Positions 1-7,187 of a stretch of DNA of 14,519 nt are shown here, in pieces. The notes under the pieces were generated by a model. It did no database searches and had not been told where the DNA came from. It saw only the letters and a list, made by a program, of their open reading frames with translations. Position numbers and translations under genes: made by a program. The DNA is from CAKZYD01 sp039026755 (GTDB taxonomy: Bacteria > Pseudomonadota > Alphaproteobacteria > Sphingomonadales > CAKZYD01), in the NCBI GenBank assembly GCA_039026755.1, contig JBCCLR010000082.1, positions 1 to 14,519 on the forward strand, read 5' to 3'. The stretch's first letter is position 1. Each line of letters opens with the position of its first letter.

Positions 1-375
1 CATTTCAATGCTTGCCAGCTTGCCTGAAACCGTTTCCTCGGCCGCGTTTTGCACAGCGTAAAGCGGGCACAGCCATTTAAACACATTTTCTTCAAACGGC
101 GTATCGTCCGGCACGTAGCCGCGCGTAATGGGTTCGCCGGTTATGTGAATATGCGCGTTGATCATGCCCGGCGTGACGACAAAGCGGTCACCGCCAATTC
201 GGCGCTTTGGCGCGTAGCGGCGCTCAAGGTCTGCCGTTTTGCCGATATCGATAATTTTATCGCCATCAACTGCGACCGAGCCGTAATGAATGATATCCCG
301 GCTTTCATTCATCGTCACCACGTACCAACCACTCACCAGCAAATCGATGGGTGTTTCCTGTGCAGCGTCTGTCAC
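1..375 (-). CDS. Amidohydrolase (cytosine deaminase / TRZ-ATZ-like), N-terminal part, cut by window edge
   Basis: Only the first 125 codons are inside the window; the C-terminal part lies beyond position 1. The visible part has the N-terminal beta-sandwich strand pattern of urease-superfamily amidohydrolases, then a TPGMINAHIHITG stretch whose H75 and H77 form the HxH metal motif at the end of the first barrel strand. The family uses one or two metal ions to hydrolyse C-N bonds (deamination, dechlorination, ring opening). The GTG start at 373-375 overlaps the TGA of the upstream methyltransferase gene (GTGA), which implies translational coupling. It is clearly homologous to the plus-strand amidohydrolase at 5685-7073: both share TMN near residue 20, an IG.TAD element, TPG.IN.H.HITG, a downstream TR.Y.PDD and an F.W..P.Y stretch. 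The family call is secure. The substrate is unknown, and the metal ligands from later barrel strands are outside the window. Confidence 0.88.
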   Translation of the reverse strand, partial: MTDAAQETPIDLLVSGWYVVTMNESRDIIHYGSVAVDGDKIIDIGKTADLERRYAPKRRIGGDRFVVTPGMINAHIHITGEPITRGYVPDDTPFEENVFKWLCPLYAVQNAAEETVSGKLASIEM

Positions 376-1418
376 GTCGGCCCTCCCGAGGCGTATTTCT
401 TGGTTGCAACATAGGCAAAGTTATAGCCGATGGGCTCTAAGAACCGGATCGCCTCCAACGGACATGCACGCAGCCAATTATAAACCTGTTCATTGGTCAG
501 CATCTGTCCGTTTGTGGCATTGGCGAGCATGGTCAGGCCCATCTGCACGCCAAAGGTGTTGAGCTTACGATCATTGTCGGCGAAATAATCCGCGAGGATT
601 AGTCGCCCGCCGGGTTTGAGCGCATCGACCGCGCGGGCAATAAGTCCGGGCGCCTTGTCCGGCCCTTCCGTACGGCAAATATGGCCGAGGACGACGACGT
701 CATAGACATTCTGGCCAAAATCGATGGCATGAAAGTCACCTGGCAAATACGTCACCCGGTCTTCCAGTTTCATGGCCGCCATTTTCTTGCACGCACCGTC
801 AAGCACACCGTCGATATCATTAATGGTGGCCGTGGCGCCTTCAGACAGCTCAAGGATTGCGGCAGCCCATGGCGCATAGCCCGCGCCAACATCAAGCACA
901 TGCAGCCCTTTGGTTTTTTCAATCCCGATTTTGAGGCCCAAACGGGTCGCCGCACGAAACTGCGTCGGGAAGGTGGCCTCCACAAGTGGGGTATAAAACC
1001 CGGCCATGTCGTTCTCGATGGGGTCGGCGGGTTTGCCTGTGCGGATGGTCTGCGCAAGGTTCATCCAATTCTCGAGGGGACCGTTTGAAACCTTGATGAG
1101 CTCAGCCATGGTCGCTGCCCCATCACGGCGCAAATAGCGAATGGCCGTATCGGTGAGCGTATAAATGCCGTCAACTTGTTCGAGAAAGTGAATAGTGGCC
1201 ATGCAGTCCAGCAAATGCTCAAGCGCCGTGTGGTTGACCTCAAGCTCATCGGCAAGGACCTGGGATGTCTTGCCTTCGCCTGGGCTGATGGCGTCAAACA
1301 GGCCCAGCTCAATGGCCGCAACCAGCGACCAGTAGGTGTTGCTGCCTTGGATGACCGCCCACACCGGCCCCGAGGGTACTGGCTTGTAATCGCTCCATGG
1401 CCGCCCAGTGCGCGCCAT
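372..1418 (-). CDS. SAM-dependent O-methyltransferase-like protein
   Basis: About 348 residues in two parts. Residues ~15-100 are a helical, winged-helix dimerisation domain of the acetylserotonin/plant-type O-methyltransferase group (ELGLFDAI, TSQVLADELEV, then YTLTDTAIRYL). A Rossmann methyltransferase domain follows, with motif I VLDVGAG at 174-180, an acidic DID after the second strand, and a late ALKPGGRLILADYF strand. Members methylate hydroxyl, amine or carbon sites on small molecules using S-adenosylmethionine. The ATG at 1416-1418 was chosen as start; an in-frame TTG at 1458-1460 would add 14 residues and lie 18 bp from the MDR stop, and neither start has a strong ribosome binding site. 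The stop overlaps the next gene's GTG by 4 bases, so the gene sits in an operon between the MDR reductase and the amidohydrolase. In place of the usual HDW-type catalytic motif it reads LGHICR, so the methyl acceptor is uncertain. Confidence 0.87.
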   Translation of the reverse strand: MARTGRPWSDYKPVPSGPVWAVIQGSNTYWSLVAAIELGLFDAISPGEGKTSQVLADELEVNHTALEHLLDCMATIHFLEQVDGIYTLTDTAIRYLRRDGAATMAELIKVSNGPLENWMNLAQTIRTGKPADPIENDMAGFYTPLVEATFPTQFRAATRLGLKIGIEKTKGLHVLDVGAGYAPWAAAILELSEGATATINDIDGVLDGACKKMAAMKLEDRVTYLPGDFHAIDFGQNVYDVVVLGHICRTEGPDKAPGLIARAVDALKPGGRLILADYFADNDRKLNTFGVQMGLTMLANATNGQMLTNEQVYNWLRACPLEAIRFLEPIGYNFAYVATKKYASGGPT

Positions 1419-1478
1419 TGTGTGCGTCTTTTTCAGTTCGGGGTAGGGGGAATCAACCAAGGCTGTGTATCTCGCGCG

Positions 1479-2513
1479 CTATGGCTTTAAGATGAGTTTG
1501 CCGACAGCTGCGCCGTCCTCAAGTTTCTTTTGTGCAGCCGCGCCGTCTTCCAGCGCATATGTTGAATCGATCACTGGATCAAAATCAGCGGCACAATAGC
1601 TGGCCCAAGCACCCGGAAATTCGTCATGCCGGTAGGGGTCTGATCCGAGGATTTGAATGCCCATGTGATACATAAAACCGAGGCTGGGGATTGTCGCCGT
1701 ATCGCCAGAGGTATTGCCCACATTCACCAGCCGGCCGCGCACCGCGAGCGAGAACATCGACGGTGCCCATAGCGCTTTGCCAACATGGTCGAACACCATA
1801 TTCACGCCTTTACCGCCGGTATTCTCGCGCGCCCATTTGGCAATATCTTCTGTGCGGTTGTTGCAGGCAAAATCAGCGCCCAACTCAAGCGCTTTCTGGC
1901 ATTTCTCTTCGCTGCCGGCGGTTGCAAAAACCGTCGCACCAATGCTTTTGGCCCATTGGATTGCCGCGATAGACACACCGCTGGCGGCGGCATGGATCAT
2001 AATGCTTTCACCGGCTTGCAATTTGCCCACGTCCACCAAGGCGTGATGGGCTGTCATCCACGCAGTTGGGAACACCACCGCGCGCTCAAAGGAAATATGG
2101 TCGGGAATCTTATGAACATGCGTGTGCGGCGCGAGACACTGCTGCGCATAGCCGCCGTTCAGCGTCGCGCCGATAACACCCAGAGCGCCATAGAGATCAT
2201 TATCGCCAGCATAAGTCGAACCGTCCGGCACGGAATGCATGGATGGATCAATCACCACACGATCGCCCACGGCCACGCGTGTCACATTCGCGCCGACTTC
2301 GCTGATCGTGCCGACGACGTCCATCCCCGCAATATGTGGGAGGGTGTACCCATCCAGCGTGAAGTAGCCCGCGCGCTGGATCAAATCTAAGTGATTAACG
2401 CTGGTTGCTACAACATCGACAACCACATCATCCGGCTTGGGCGAAGGCGGCGCAACATCAGTGTATTCAAGCACATCCGTGCCGCCATGCGCGCTATAAA
2501 TAAGAGCCTTCAT
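1479..2513 (-). CDS. Zinc-independent MDR oxidoreductase (quinone oxidoreductase-like)
   Basis: 344 residues of the medium-chain dehydrogenase/reductase superfamily. The GroES-like N-domain shows the family order: N40-H-L-D at the position where zinc alcohol dehydrogenases have the catalytic Cys, PHIAGMDVVG at 59-68 in place of GHE, and VAVGDRVV at 80-87. The nucleotide-binding fold carries an AAASGV loop at 175-180, as in quinone oxidoreductases, followed by IQWAKSIGA. No four-cysteine structural zinc loop is present, so this is probably an NADPH-dependent, metal-free enoyl, quinone or carbonyl reductase. The ATG at 2511-2513 was chosen because GGGAAG (plus-strand 2522-2527) lies 8 bp upstream and residue 1 begins the conserved MKALIY strand; the longer reading to 2582 adds unrelated residues. 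It is first in a minus-strand run with the methyltransferase and amidohydrolase. The exact substrate is unknown. Confidence 0.9.
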   Translation of the reverse strand: MKALIYSAHGGTDVLEYTDVAPPSPKPDDVVVDVVATSVNHLDLIQRAGYFTLDGYTLPHIAGMDVVGTISEVGANVTRVAVGDRVVIDPSMHSVPDGSTYAGDNDLYGALGVIGATLNGGYAQQCLAPHTHVHKIPDHISFERAVVFPTAWMTAHHALVDVGKLQAGESIMIHAAASGVSIAAIQWAKSIGATVFATAGSEEKCQKALELGADFACNNRTEDIAKWARENTGGKGVNMVFDHVGKALWAPSMFSLAVRGRLVNVGNTSGDTATIPSLGFMYHMGIQILGSDPYRHDEFPGAWASYCAADFDPVIDSTYALEDGAAAQKKLEDGAAVGKLILKP

Positions 2514-2613
2514 GTGTCCATCTTCCCAATTGAATTTCGGTCTGCCACAACGCTCAAACCAGCGTCGCAACGCGTATAACACAGCATTTTGGACCGTGCG
2601 CCGACCACTTTCA

Positions 2614-2644
2614 AATATGTCGCGTTGTTTTGCTTTATTGACAA
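2614..2644 (-). promoter_or_regulatory. Possible sigma-70 promoter of the MDR-methyltransferase-amidohydrolase run
   Basis: Reading the minus strand, TTGTCA (plus 2639-2644; 5 of 6 to the -35 consensus) is followed after 19 bp by CATATT (plus 2614-2619; 4 of 6 to the -10). The spacer is on the long side. A 6-bp inverted repeat, CAAATT at 2642-2647 and AATTTG at 2657-2662, overlaps the -35 and could be an operator. It lies about 100 bp upstream of the MDR start in an otherwise empty gap. Consensus match only. Confidence 0.3.
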
Positions 2645-2762
2645 ATTCCGCTCAAAAATTTGCCCTATATGACGGAGATCGCTGGCGGATTTACCATCGC
2701 CATAAACGAAGCCCATCCGAGGTGAACTTGGACTGCATACTTTGGAAAGCGACCACTGGCGC

Positions 2763-2790
2763 AGCCGAGGCGTATTTTCGTGCCTCGGCT
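2763..2790. repeat. Perfect 9-bp inverted repeat, 3' of the TonB receptor gene
   Basis: AGCCGAGGC (2763-2771) and GCCTCGGCT (2782-2790) are exact reverse complements separated by 10 bases. The RNA would form a GC-rich hairpin 33-60 bases after the receptor stop codon. There is no T-run on the minus-strand side, so it is not a textbook intrinsic terminator. It could be a 3'-end protecting stem, part of a Rho-dependent end, or a protein site. Confidence 0.55.
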
Positions 2791-2822
2791 CTGGACTATT
2801 GGATTCCAGCGGTTTACCCGCG

Positions 2823-5333
2823 TCAGAACTTCACTGAGCCTATGATCGTCCAGGTGCGGCCTCGGCCTGGTAAAGCCGCCACTTCCTCATAGACGCCTTG
2901 CAGCGGTTGGAAATAACGCTCGTCGGTCAGGTTTTCCACCGTCGCGGTGATGGAGAAGTTTTTGTAGCTGGCGAAGGCGGCCGCGCGTACCAAGACATAG
3001 TCAGGGAAGATGACAGCGTTTTCGATCTTGCCGCCGGTTTCACCAATATAAGTGCCGCCAAGCGTACCACCGACGACCACGCCATTGCTAAACTCATCGG
3101 AAGTGTAAGTTCCGAATAAGGAAAACAAGCGATTTGGAATGATGTTTCGCTCATACCCGTTTTGCAGCTCCGGTAGACAGCTGGCGTTCAAGGCAGAGAA
3201 CAGGCCGCCATACCCTTCTGCCGGACTGCTATAAGTTGCACCCGAAAAAATATTCGTAATGGTCGGGTGCGTTGGTGGCAGCACTACGAATTCACCATTG
3301 CCTGAGCCGCATGCTCCAATTTCTTCAATATTATAGTCTTGGAACGTTGCTGCACCTGTAATGGTGAAGTTCTCGTTCACCAAGTAGCGCACTTCAAGTT
3401 CTACGCCGTCTGAATTCTCGATGTCTTGGTTTCCGAACGGATCAATGATGCCGCGTTCTTGCTCGTAGTAGGCGAGTGACCCTGTCAGTGTGCCGTCAAT
3501 CAACTCCCACTTGACGCCAATTTCGAGCAAGTCGGAGCCAAACAAGATTTCATCATTCGCCGCGGGGCCAGGGTTGATGCCGCCAGCTGCATTGTAAATG
3601 GGCTCTGAGCCTTCCGCATAAGTTATGTATGGAACAACGCCAATGCCGGTATTCCAACTCAGGCTGGCATTAAAGGAAAAGTCACCTTCGGTTGTCTCAC
3701 CTTCGGTTGGTCCGCCAAAGCTGGTCGCACCGCTAAATACCGCGTCCACGTGATAGCTATCATACCGCCCGCCAAGCAGCAGGCTGATTTGGTCCAACAA
3801 GGTCAAGTCAACAATCAAGCCTATACCCGTGTCAGACCAGTCACTATCGTTGATTTCATCCCAAGGAATGGTCGGATCGGTCAGCGGCGTGGCGAAAATG
3901 TCGGTTGCCGTTGGACCAAAAACTAAGTCCCGCCGGTCGAGCACCAGACGGCCATTGAGGAAATGCTCTTGCAGGGTTGAATCGTAACTGCGGTAGGACG
4001 CAGTCAAATGAACATCAACGTCCAAAGCGTCACTGAACTCAAACTCTTGCGTGATCGACCCACGGATTTCAAAAATCTCGATATCTTGCTGTGAGGCAAA
4101 CCCATAGGACACATTGTTCATGGTCTCTGCGCTGTCATAGAACAGCTGCAATTTTGCAACCCCAGTGCCGACCTCTTTGGAGAGATCGCCATAAATTGTG
4201 ATAGTCTCCGCCTCCTGAATTTCAAAACCAGGCGCTAGGAATATATTGCGTTCATCGAGTTGCGCTGTCCCAACGCCGGTATTGAGCGCAAAGCCGGTCG
4301 TGGGAAGTGCAAACAGACCGCCGGTCGAGGGACCCGTGAAATCAGTCGTGAAGTCAATAAACTGACGAATGTTGGTGGTAAAAAAGTCGGGGTCGACACC
4401 AACCGCTGCATCTACTTCATTCGGGTTTAGCTGGCCATCACCATTTAGATCCATGATGTCCGTGTTTCGACCGGTGATGTAGGTCCCGTTATCAACTAAA
4501 TCCTGCGTTAGACGGTTGACGCCGGGGGATTGGAAATAACCGTTTGAGTTAAAATACATGCCGCCAACTTCGACATCCCAGCCGCCGCCAAGATCATGCT
4601 TGAAGGAGGCCTGCACCAGCTCATGCTGAGGTTCACGGCCGATGAAAAAATCGTCAGAATCTTCATATTCTGCGTAGATTGACATGCCCGTGGCGCGGCC
4701 ACCAAGCTCAAAAGGCAAATCTAACTTAGCCGTTGCATTGAACCGGCCGAAGTTCCCTGACGTAACTGTCACTTCTCCGCCAATTTCATCCTCGCCATCC
4801 GCTCCGCTGACGGTATTGGGCGTAATATTCATCAGGCCGCCAATCCGGCCAGCGCCATAAATAACCGGGGTCGCGCCGCGCACAATTTCTACGCGCTCCG
4901 CATTGCCAAGCGGCGTGGGATAGAGGCCAATATTTTGGGCGCGTCTAAACCCACGGAAATATGCTTCGGACTGCGAACCGCGCAGCGTGATTGCGCCTGG
5001 AACACCAAAGAATGATCCGCCAAACGCACCTGGTGTCGTGGTTACGAAATCGTCAACATCTTGGATAGCGTAGCGCTCAATCGTCGTTTCACTAATCACA
5101 GATAAAGACCGCGGCGTGAGCAGCGATGATTTGCTGAGCCCAAAAATGCTATCGGTTGGCCGGTCCTCTAAAAGACCAACCCGGTCTGTCTTAACGATGA
5201 TATTCTCAACGTCAGAGTCTTCCGGCACTTGCGCTAGCGCCGATTGCGCGGTGCAGATGGAAAGAACCGAAGCTGCGCACAGCAGCCCATAGCTACGGCG
5301 CCGCGCGCCAGCTGAAACGAAATTCGCTGTCAT
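2823..5333 (-). CDS. TonB-dependent outer-membrane receptor (siderophore-receptor type)
   Basis: 836 residues, the usual size for the family. A Sec signal peptide covers residues 1 to ~34 (RRR, a hydrophobic stretch from about 15, SALA then Q). A possible TonB box is ENIIVK at 43-48. The plug domain follows, with TPRSLSVISETTIE, GAITLRG, ERVEIVRGATPVIYGAGRIGG and ITPNTV, typical of ferric-siderophore receptors. The rest is a beta-barrel of alternating strands ending in a C-terminal Phe (IIGSVKF). The ATG at 5331-5333 was chosen because AGGGGG (plus 5343-5348) lies 9 bp upstream and the signal peptide begins there; an extension to 5498 would run into the divergent gene's leader. An EF-hand-like calcium loop lies at residues 295-306. 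The receptor presumably imports a chelate or a nutrient. Its neighbours are two amidohydrolases, a methyltransferase and a reductase, so the substrate need not be iron. Confidence 0.95.
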   Translation of the reverse strand: MTANFVSAGARRRSYGLLCAASVLSICTAQSALAQVPEDSDVENIIVKTDRVGLLEDRPTDSIFGLSKSSLLTPRSLSVISETTIERYAIQDVDDFVTTTPGAFGGSFFGVPGAITLRGSQSEAYFRGFRRAQNIGLYPTPLGNAERVEIVRGATPVIYGAGRIGGLMNITPNTVSGADGEDEIGGEVTVTSGNFGRFNATAKLDLPFELGGRATGMSIYAEYEDSDDFFIGREPQHELVQASFKHDLGGGWDVEVGGMYFNSNGYFQSPGVNRLTQDLVDNGTYITGRNTDIMDLNGDGQLNPNEVDAAVGVDPDFFTTNIRQFIDFTTDFTGPSTGGLFALPTTGFALNTGVGTAQLDERNIFLAPGFEIQEAETITIYGDLSKEVGTGVAKLQLFYDSAETMNNVSYGFASQQDIEIFEIRGSITQEFEFSDALDVDVHLTASYRSYDSTLQEHFLNGRLVLDRRDLVFGPTATDIFATPLTDPTIPWDEINDSDWSDTGIGLIVDLTLLDQISLLLGGRYDSYHVDAVFSGATSFGGPTEGETTEGDFSFNASLSWNTGIGVVPYITYAEGSEPIYNAAGGINPGPAANDEILFGSDLLEIGVKWELIDGTLTGSLAYYEQERGIIDPFGNQDIENSDGVELEVRYLVNENFTITGAATFQDYNIEEIGACGSGNGEFVVLPPTHPTITNIFSGATYSSPAEGYGGLFSALNASCLPELQNGYERNIIPNRLFSLFGTYTSDEFSNGVVVGGTLGGTYIGETGGKIENAVIFPDYVLVRAAAFASYKNFSITATVENLTDERYFQPLQGVYEEVAALPGRGRTWTIIGSVKF

Positions 5334-5347
5334 TGAAAATATCCCCC

Positions 5348-5379
5348 TGACGTTATGAGTGCGCCGCCAATTGACGTTA
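5348..5379. repeat. Pair of 8-bp direct repeats in the TonB receptor leader
   Basis: TGACGTTA occurs at 5348-5355 and 5372-5379, 24 bp start to start (TAACGTCA on the receptor's strand). The proximal copy abuts the receptor's ribosome binding site (CCCCCT at 5343-5348). Tandem sites in this position are typical of a regulator that blocks transcription or translation initiation. The regulator is unknown. Confidence 0.4.
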
Positions 5380-5576
5380 CGCCCGACTCCCTCCCCCATA
5401 CTGTTGCAAGTATTTAACCATGGTGTTTGATTAATTGCGCACAAGTAGTGATCATTTTTTTGCAGCCGCAGCATTTTGCGAAAAAGTGCGACATCCATGC
5501 ATCACATATGGAGATGTGCCTTCTGGACGCCTGCTTTTGTGGCGCGGGACTGCCGCAAACCATCGTCATGCGGCAT

Positions 5577-5610
5577 TTTTTGGCTGTAACACACGCAATT
5601 GCGCCAAAAA
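5577..5610. promoter_or_regulatory. Inverted repeat upstream of the amidohydrolase, candidate operator
   Basis: TTTTTGGC (5577-5584) and GCCAAAAA (5603-5610) are exact reverse complements. The 18-base interval between them contains most of the perfect palindrome CGCAATTGCG (5594-5603). The element lies 75-108 bp upstream of the amidohydrolase start in the divergent region, a sensible place for an operator. Confidence 0.35.
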
Positions 5611-5684
5611 TTTTACGCCGCTTAGCGCAAGCCTTTACAGCGCGGACGATGATTGTAGGTCTTTTTGCAGCAAGGACATACTCT

Positions 5685-7073
5685 ATGACACAGCCAGCAA
5701 CCGCCGATCTTGTGATCGAAAACGCGATCCTCATTACCATGAATGCCGCGCGCGAAACGCTCACGCATGCTGGTCTCGCGGTGAAGGATGGCCGCATCAG
5801 CTGGATCGGCCCAACAGCTGACGCCGCGCAGATCAAGACAGACAATCGGCTTGATGCCACAGACCGGATCCTCACGCCCGGCTTTATCAATACGCATGTC
5901 CATATCACCGGTGATTATCTGACACGGCACTACCAGCCTGATGATCTGGATGACCCAGGGCGGCTGTTTAACTGGGTCATCCCACGCTATAATGCGCACA
6001 GTCCGGAGGATGAGTATCTGTCCGCGGTATATGGCGGTCTCGCCCTCCTAAAAGGTGGCACCACAACGTTTTTAGAAGCCGGCACGGTGCGCCACCTAGA
6101 CCATATTGCCGATGGCCTGCGCCATGTCGGCATCCGCGCACGCATCAGCAATTGGATTGAAGGCCGCGCCTTTGACCCCAGCGAAAATGAAACCGCACTG
6201 ATTGATCGCGCCATTGAAGTGATGCAAGAGCAGGTGGCGCAGTTCCCAGAGCGGCCAGATGATCTTGTTGCCGCTTGGCCCATCTTAGTGGGCCATAACA
6301 CCAATCCCGATGCCGTGTGGCAGGCGGCGAAGCAGATTGCGAAAGCGGCAGGGGTCGGCATCGCCGCGCATATGAGCCCTTATGACGTTGATCCACAGTG
6401 GTATCTCAGCAACGTCGGAGCGCGGCCAATGGTCCATTTGGAAGGCCTTGGCGTCATGGATGCACGCACCACAATCACCCATGCCACATACCTCGATGCT
6501 GCGGAATGCGATGTCTTTAATCAGACCGGGGCAAGTATCGCGTTTTGCCCCATTGCCACACTAAAAGGTGGGTTTGGCGCGGCGAAGCACTCGGCCTATG
6601 CCGAGCTGTTTAAAATTGGCGTCAATATCACATTCGCAACGGACAATTATGAAGCAGAGATCTTGCAGGCCGCGCGCGTGGGCGTTGGCGTCATCAAAGA
6701 TCTCGATGCCACGGTTGTGCATATGAACGCAGCGGACGGGCTTGCCGCCATCACCATCCGGGCCGCCCAAGCGCTTGGTCTCGATCACGACATCGGTTCG
6801 CTGGAGGTCGGCAAAGCTGCAGACATGGTCAGCTTCAACACGCGCACGCCGCAATGGCAGCCGCTAATTAGCCCGCTTGACCAGCTCATTTGGGGCGCCG
6901 ACGGCCGCACCATCGACCGCGTATGGGTCGCTGGCAAAGAGCGCATCGCAAATGGCCGTAGTGTTGATATTGATGAGGACGCGCTGCTCGATCAGGTGCA
7001 AGTGGCCTCTAAAGCCATATTAGCGCGCGCCGACCTACCGTTCAAACGCAATTGGTCCATGCGGCGGGCTTGA
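5685..7073 (+). CDS. Amidohydrolase family protein (TRZ/ATZ, MtaD-like)
   Basis: 462 residues, a normal length for TRZ/ATZ/MtaD-like metal-dependent hydrolases, which act on C-N bonds of triazines, nucleosides or related heterocycles. The metal set is complete: H71 and H73 (NTHVHITG), H229 (AAHMS), H266 (THATYL) and D320 (ATDN). AFCPIATLKGGFG occupies the place of the family's VAHCPxSN loop. The Glu that normally stands three residues after the third His (HxxE, the proton shuttle in deaminases of this group) is replaced by Pro232, so deaminase activity should not be assumed. The ATG at 5685 was chosen over in-frame ATGs at 5427 and 5649 because AAGGA (5672-5676) is 8 bp upstream and the conserved N-terminal strand begins there. 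It is homologous to the truncated amidohydrolase at 1-375 and divergent from the TonB receptor. The substrate is unknown. Confidence 0.92.
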   Translation: MTQPATADLVIENAILITMNAARETLTHAGLAVKDGRISWIGPTADAAQIKTDNRLDATDRILTPGFINTHVHITGDYLTRHYQPDDLDDPGRLFNWVIPRYNAHSPEDEYLSAVYGGLALLKGGTTTFLEAGTVRHLDHIADGLRHVGIRARISNWIEGRAFDPSENETALIDRAIEVMQEQVAQFPERPDDLVAAWPILVGHNTNPDAVWQAAKQIAKAAGVGIAAHMSPYDVDPQWYLSNVGARPMVHLEGLGVMDARTTITHATYLDAAECDVFNQTGASIAFCPIATLKGGFGAAKHSAYAELFKIGVNITFATDNYEAEILQAARVGVGVIKDLDATVVHMNAADGLAAITIRAAQALGLDHDIGSLEVGKAADMVSFNTRTPQWQPLISPLDQLIWGADGRTIDRVWVAGKERIANGRSVDIDEDALLDQVQVASKAILARADLPFKRNWSMRRA

Positions 7074-7095
7074 TTGTAGTTATTTTACGCGTCGA

Positions 7096-7107
7096 AAGCG
7101 CGCGCTT
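7096..7107. repeat. 12-bp perfect palindrome after the amidohydrolase
   Basis: AAGCGCGCGCTT lies 23 bp after the amidohydrolase stop and about 40 bp before the candidate STAND promoter. No T-run follows, so it is not a clear terminator. It may be an operator or a chance GC-rich palindrome. Confidence 0.3.
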
Positions 7108-7145
7108 GTGATGGTTGGCTTCATTGCGGTGTAATAGGCTGGACC

Positions 7146-7175
7146 TTGCAGTCCGTTCGGATGCCCTCCTATAAT
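7146..7175 (+). promoter_or_regulatory. Probable sigma-70 promoter of the STAND-LRR gene
   Basis: A perfect TATAAT (7170-7175) stands 32 bp before the ATG, with TTGCAG (7146-7151; only TTG matches consensus) 18 bp upstream of it. This is the best -10 match in the window. It gives the STAND gene its own start signal rather than read-through from the amidohydrolase. Confidence 0.5.
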
Positions 7176-7187
7176 CCTAGGCGGCAT

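Larger units (their letters stand above)
2514..2822. other. 309-bp gap between the MDR gene and the TonB receptor stop
   Basis: No convincing gene: the open frames crossing it on either strand lack ribosome binding sites and resemble no family I know. It holds the candidate MDR promoter (2614-2644) and a strong inverted repeat at 2763-2790 just after the receptor stop. The gap is large enough that the receptor and the three genes downstream of it may be separate transcripts. Confidence 0.6.
5334..5684. other. 351-bp divergent intergenic region, TonB receptor / amidohydrolase
   Basis: This region separates the two divergent starts and should hold both promoters. No strong sigma-70 pair is obvious on either strand. 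It contains two direct TGACGTTA repeats (5348-5355 and 5372-5379) and the inverted repeat 5577-5610 with a nested CGCAATTGCG palindrome. AATTGCGC also occurs at 5433-5440 and again at 5597-5604. Open frames extend into it from both sides, but they overlap each other at 5427-5498 and lack family similarity, so I read it as non-coding. Confidence 0.6.

Noticed and set aside
386..398. 13-base identity CCGAGGCGTATTT at 386-398 and 2765-2777
   Set aside because: About one such match is expected by chance in 14.5 kb, and the flanks do not match.
1785..2390. 201-codon plus-strand open frame opposite the MDR gene
   Set aside because: Antisense shadow of a well-supported MDR gene, without family motifs or a ribosome binding site.
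2510..2892. Open frames on both strands in the 2514-2822 gap
   Set aside because: No ribosome binding sites and no recognisable protein features. They extend into neighbouring genes.
5334..5498. 55-codon N-terminal extension of the TonB receptor frame
   Set aside because: The signal peptide begins at the 5333 start with a good AGGGGG site. An extension would place 55 residues before it.
5427..5684. 86-codon N-terminal extension of the amidohydrolase frame
   Set aside because: The conserved family N-terminus starts at 5685 behind AAGGA; the extension resembles nothing and overlaps the opposite extension of the TonB frame.
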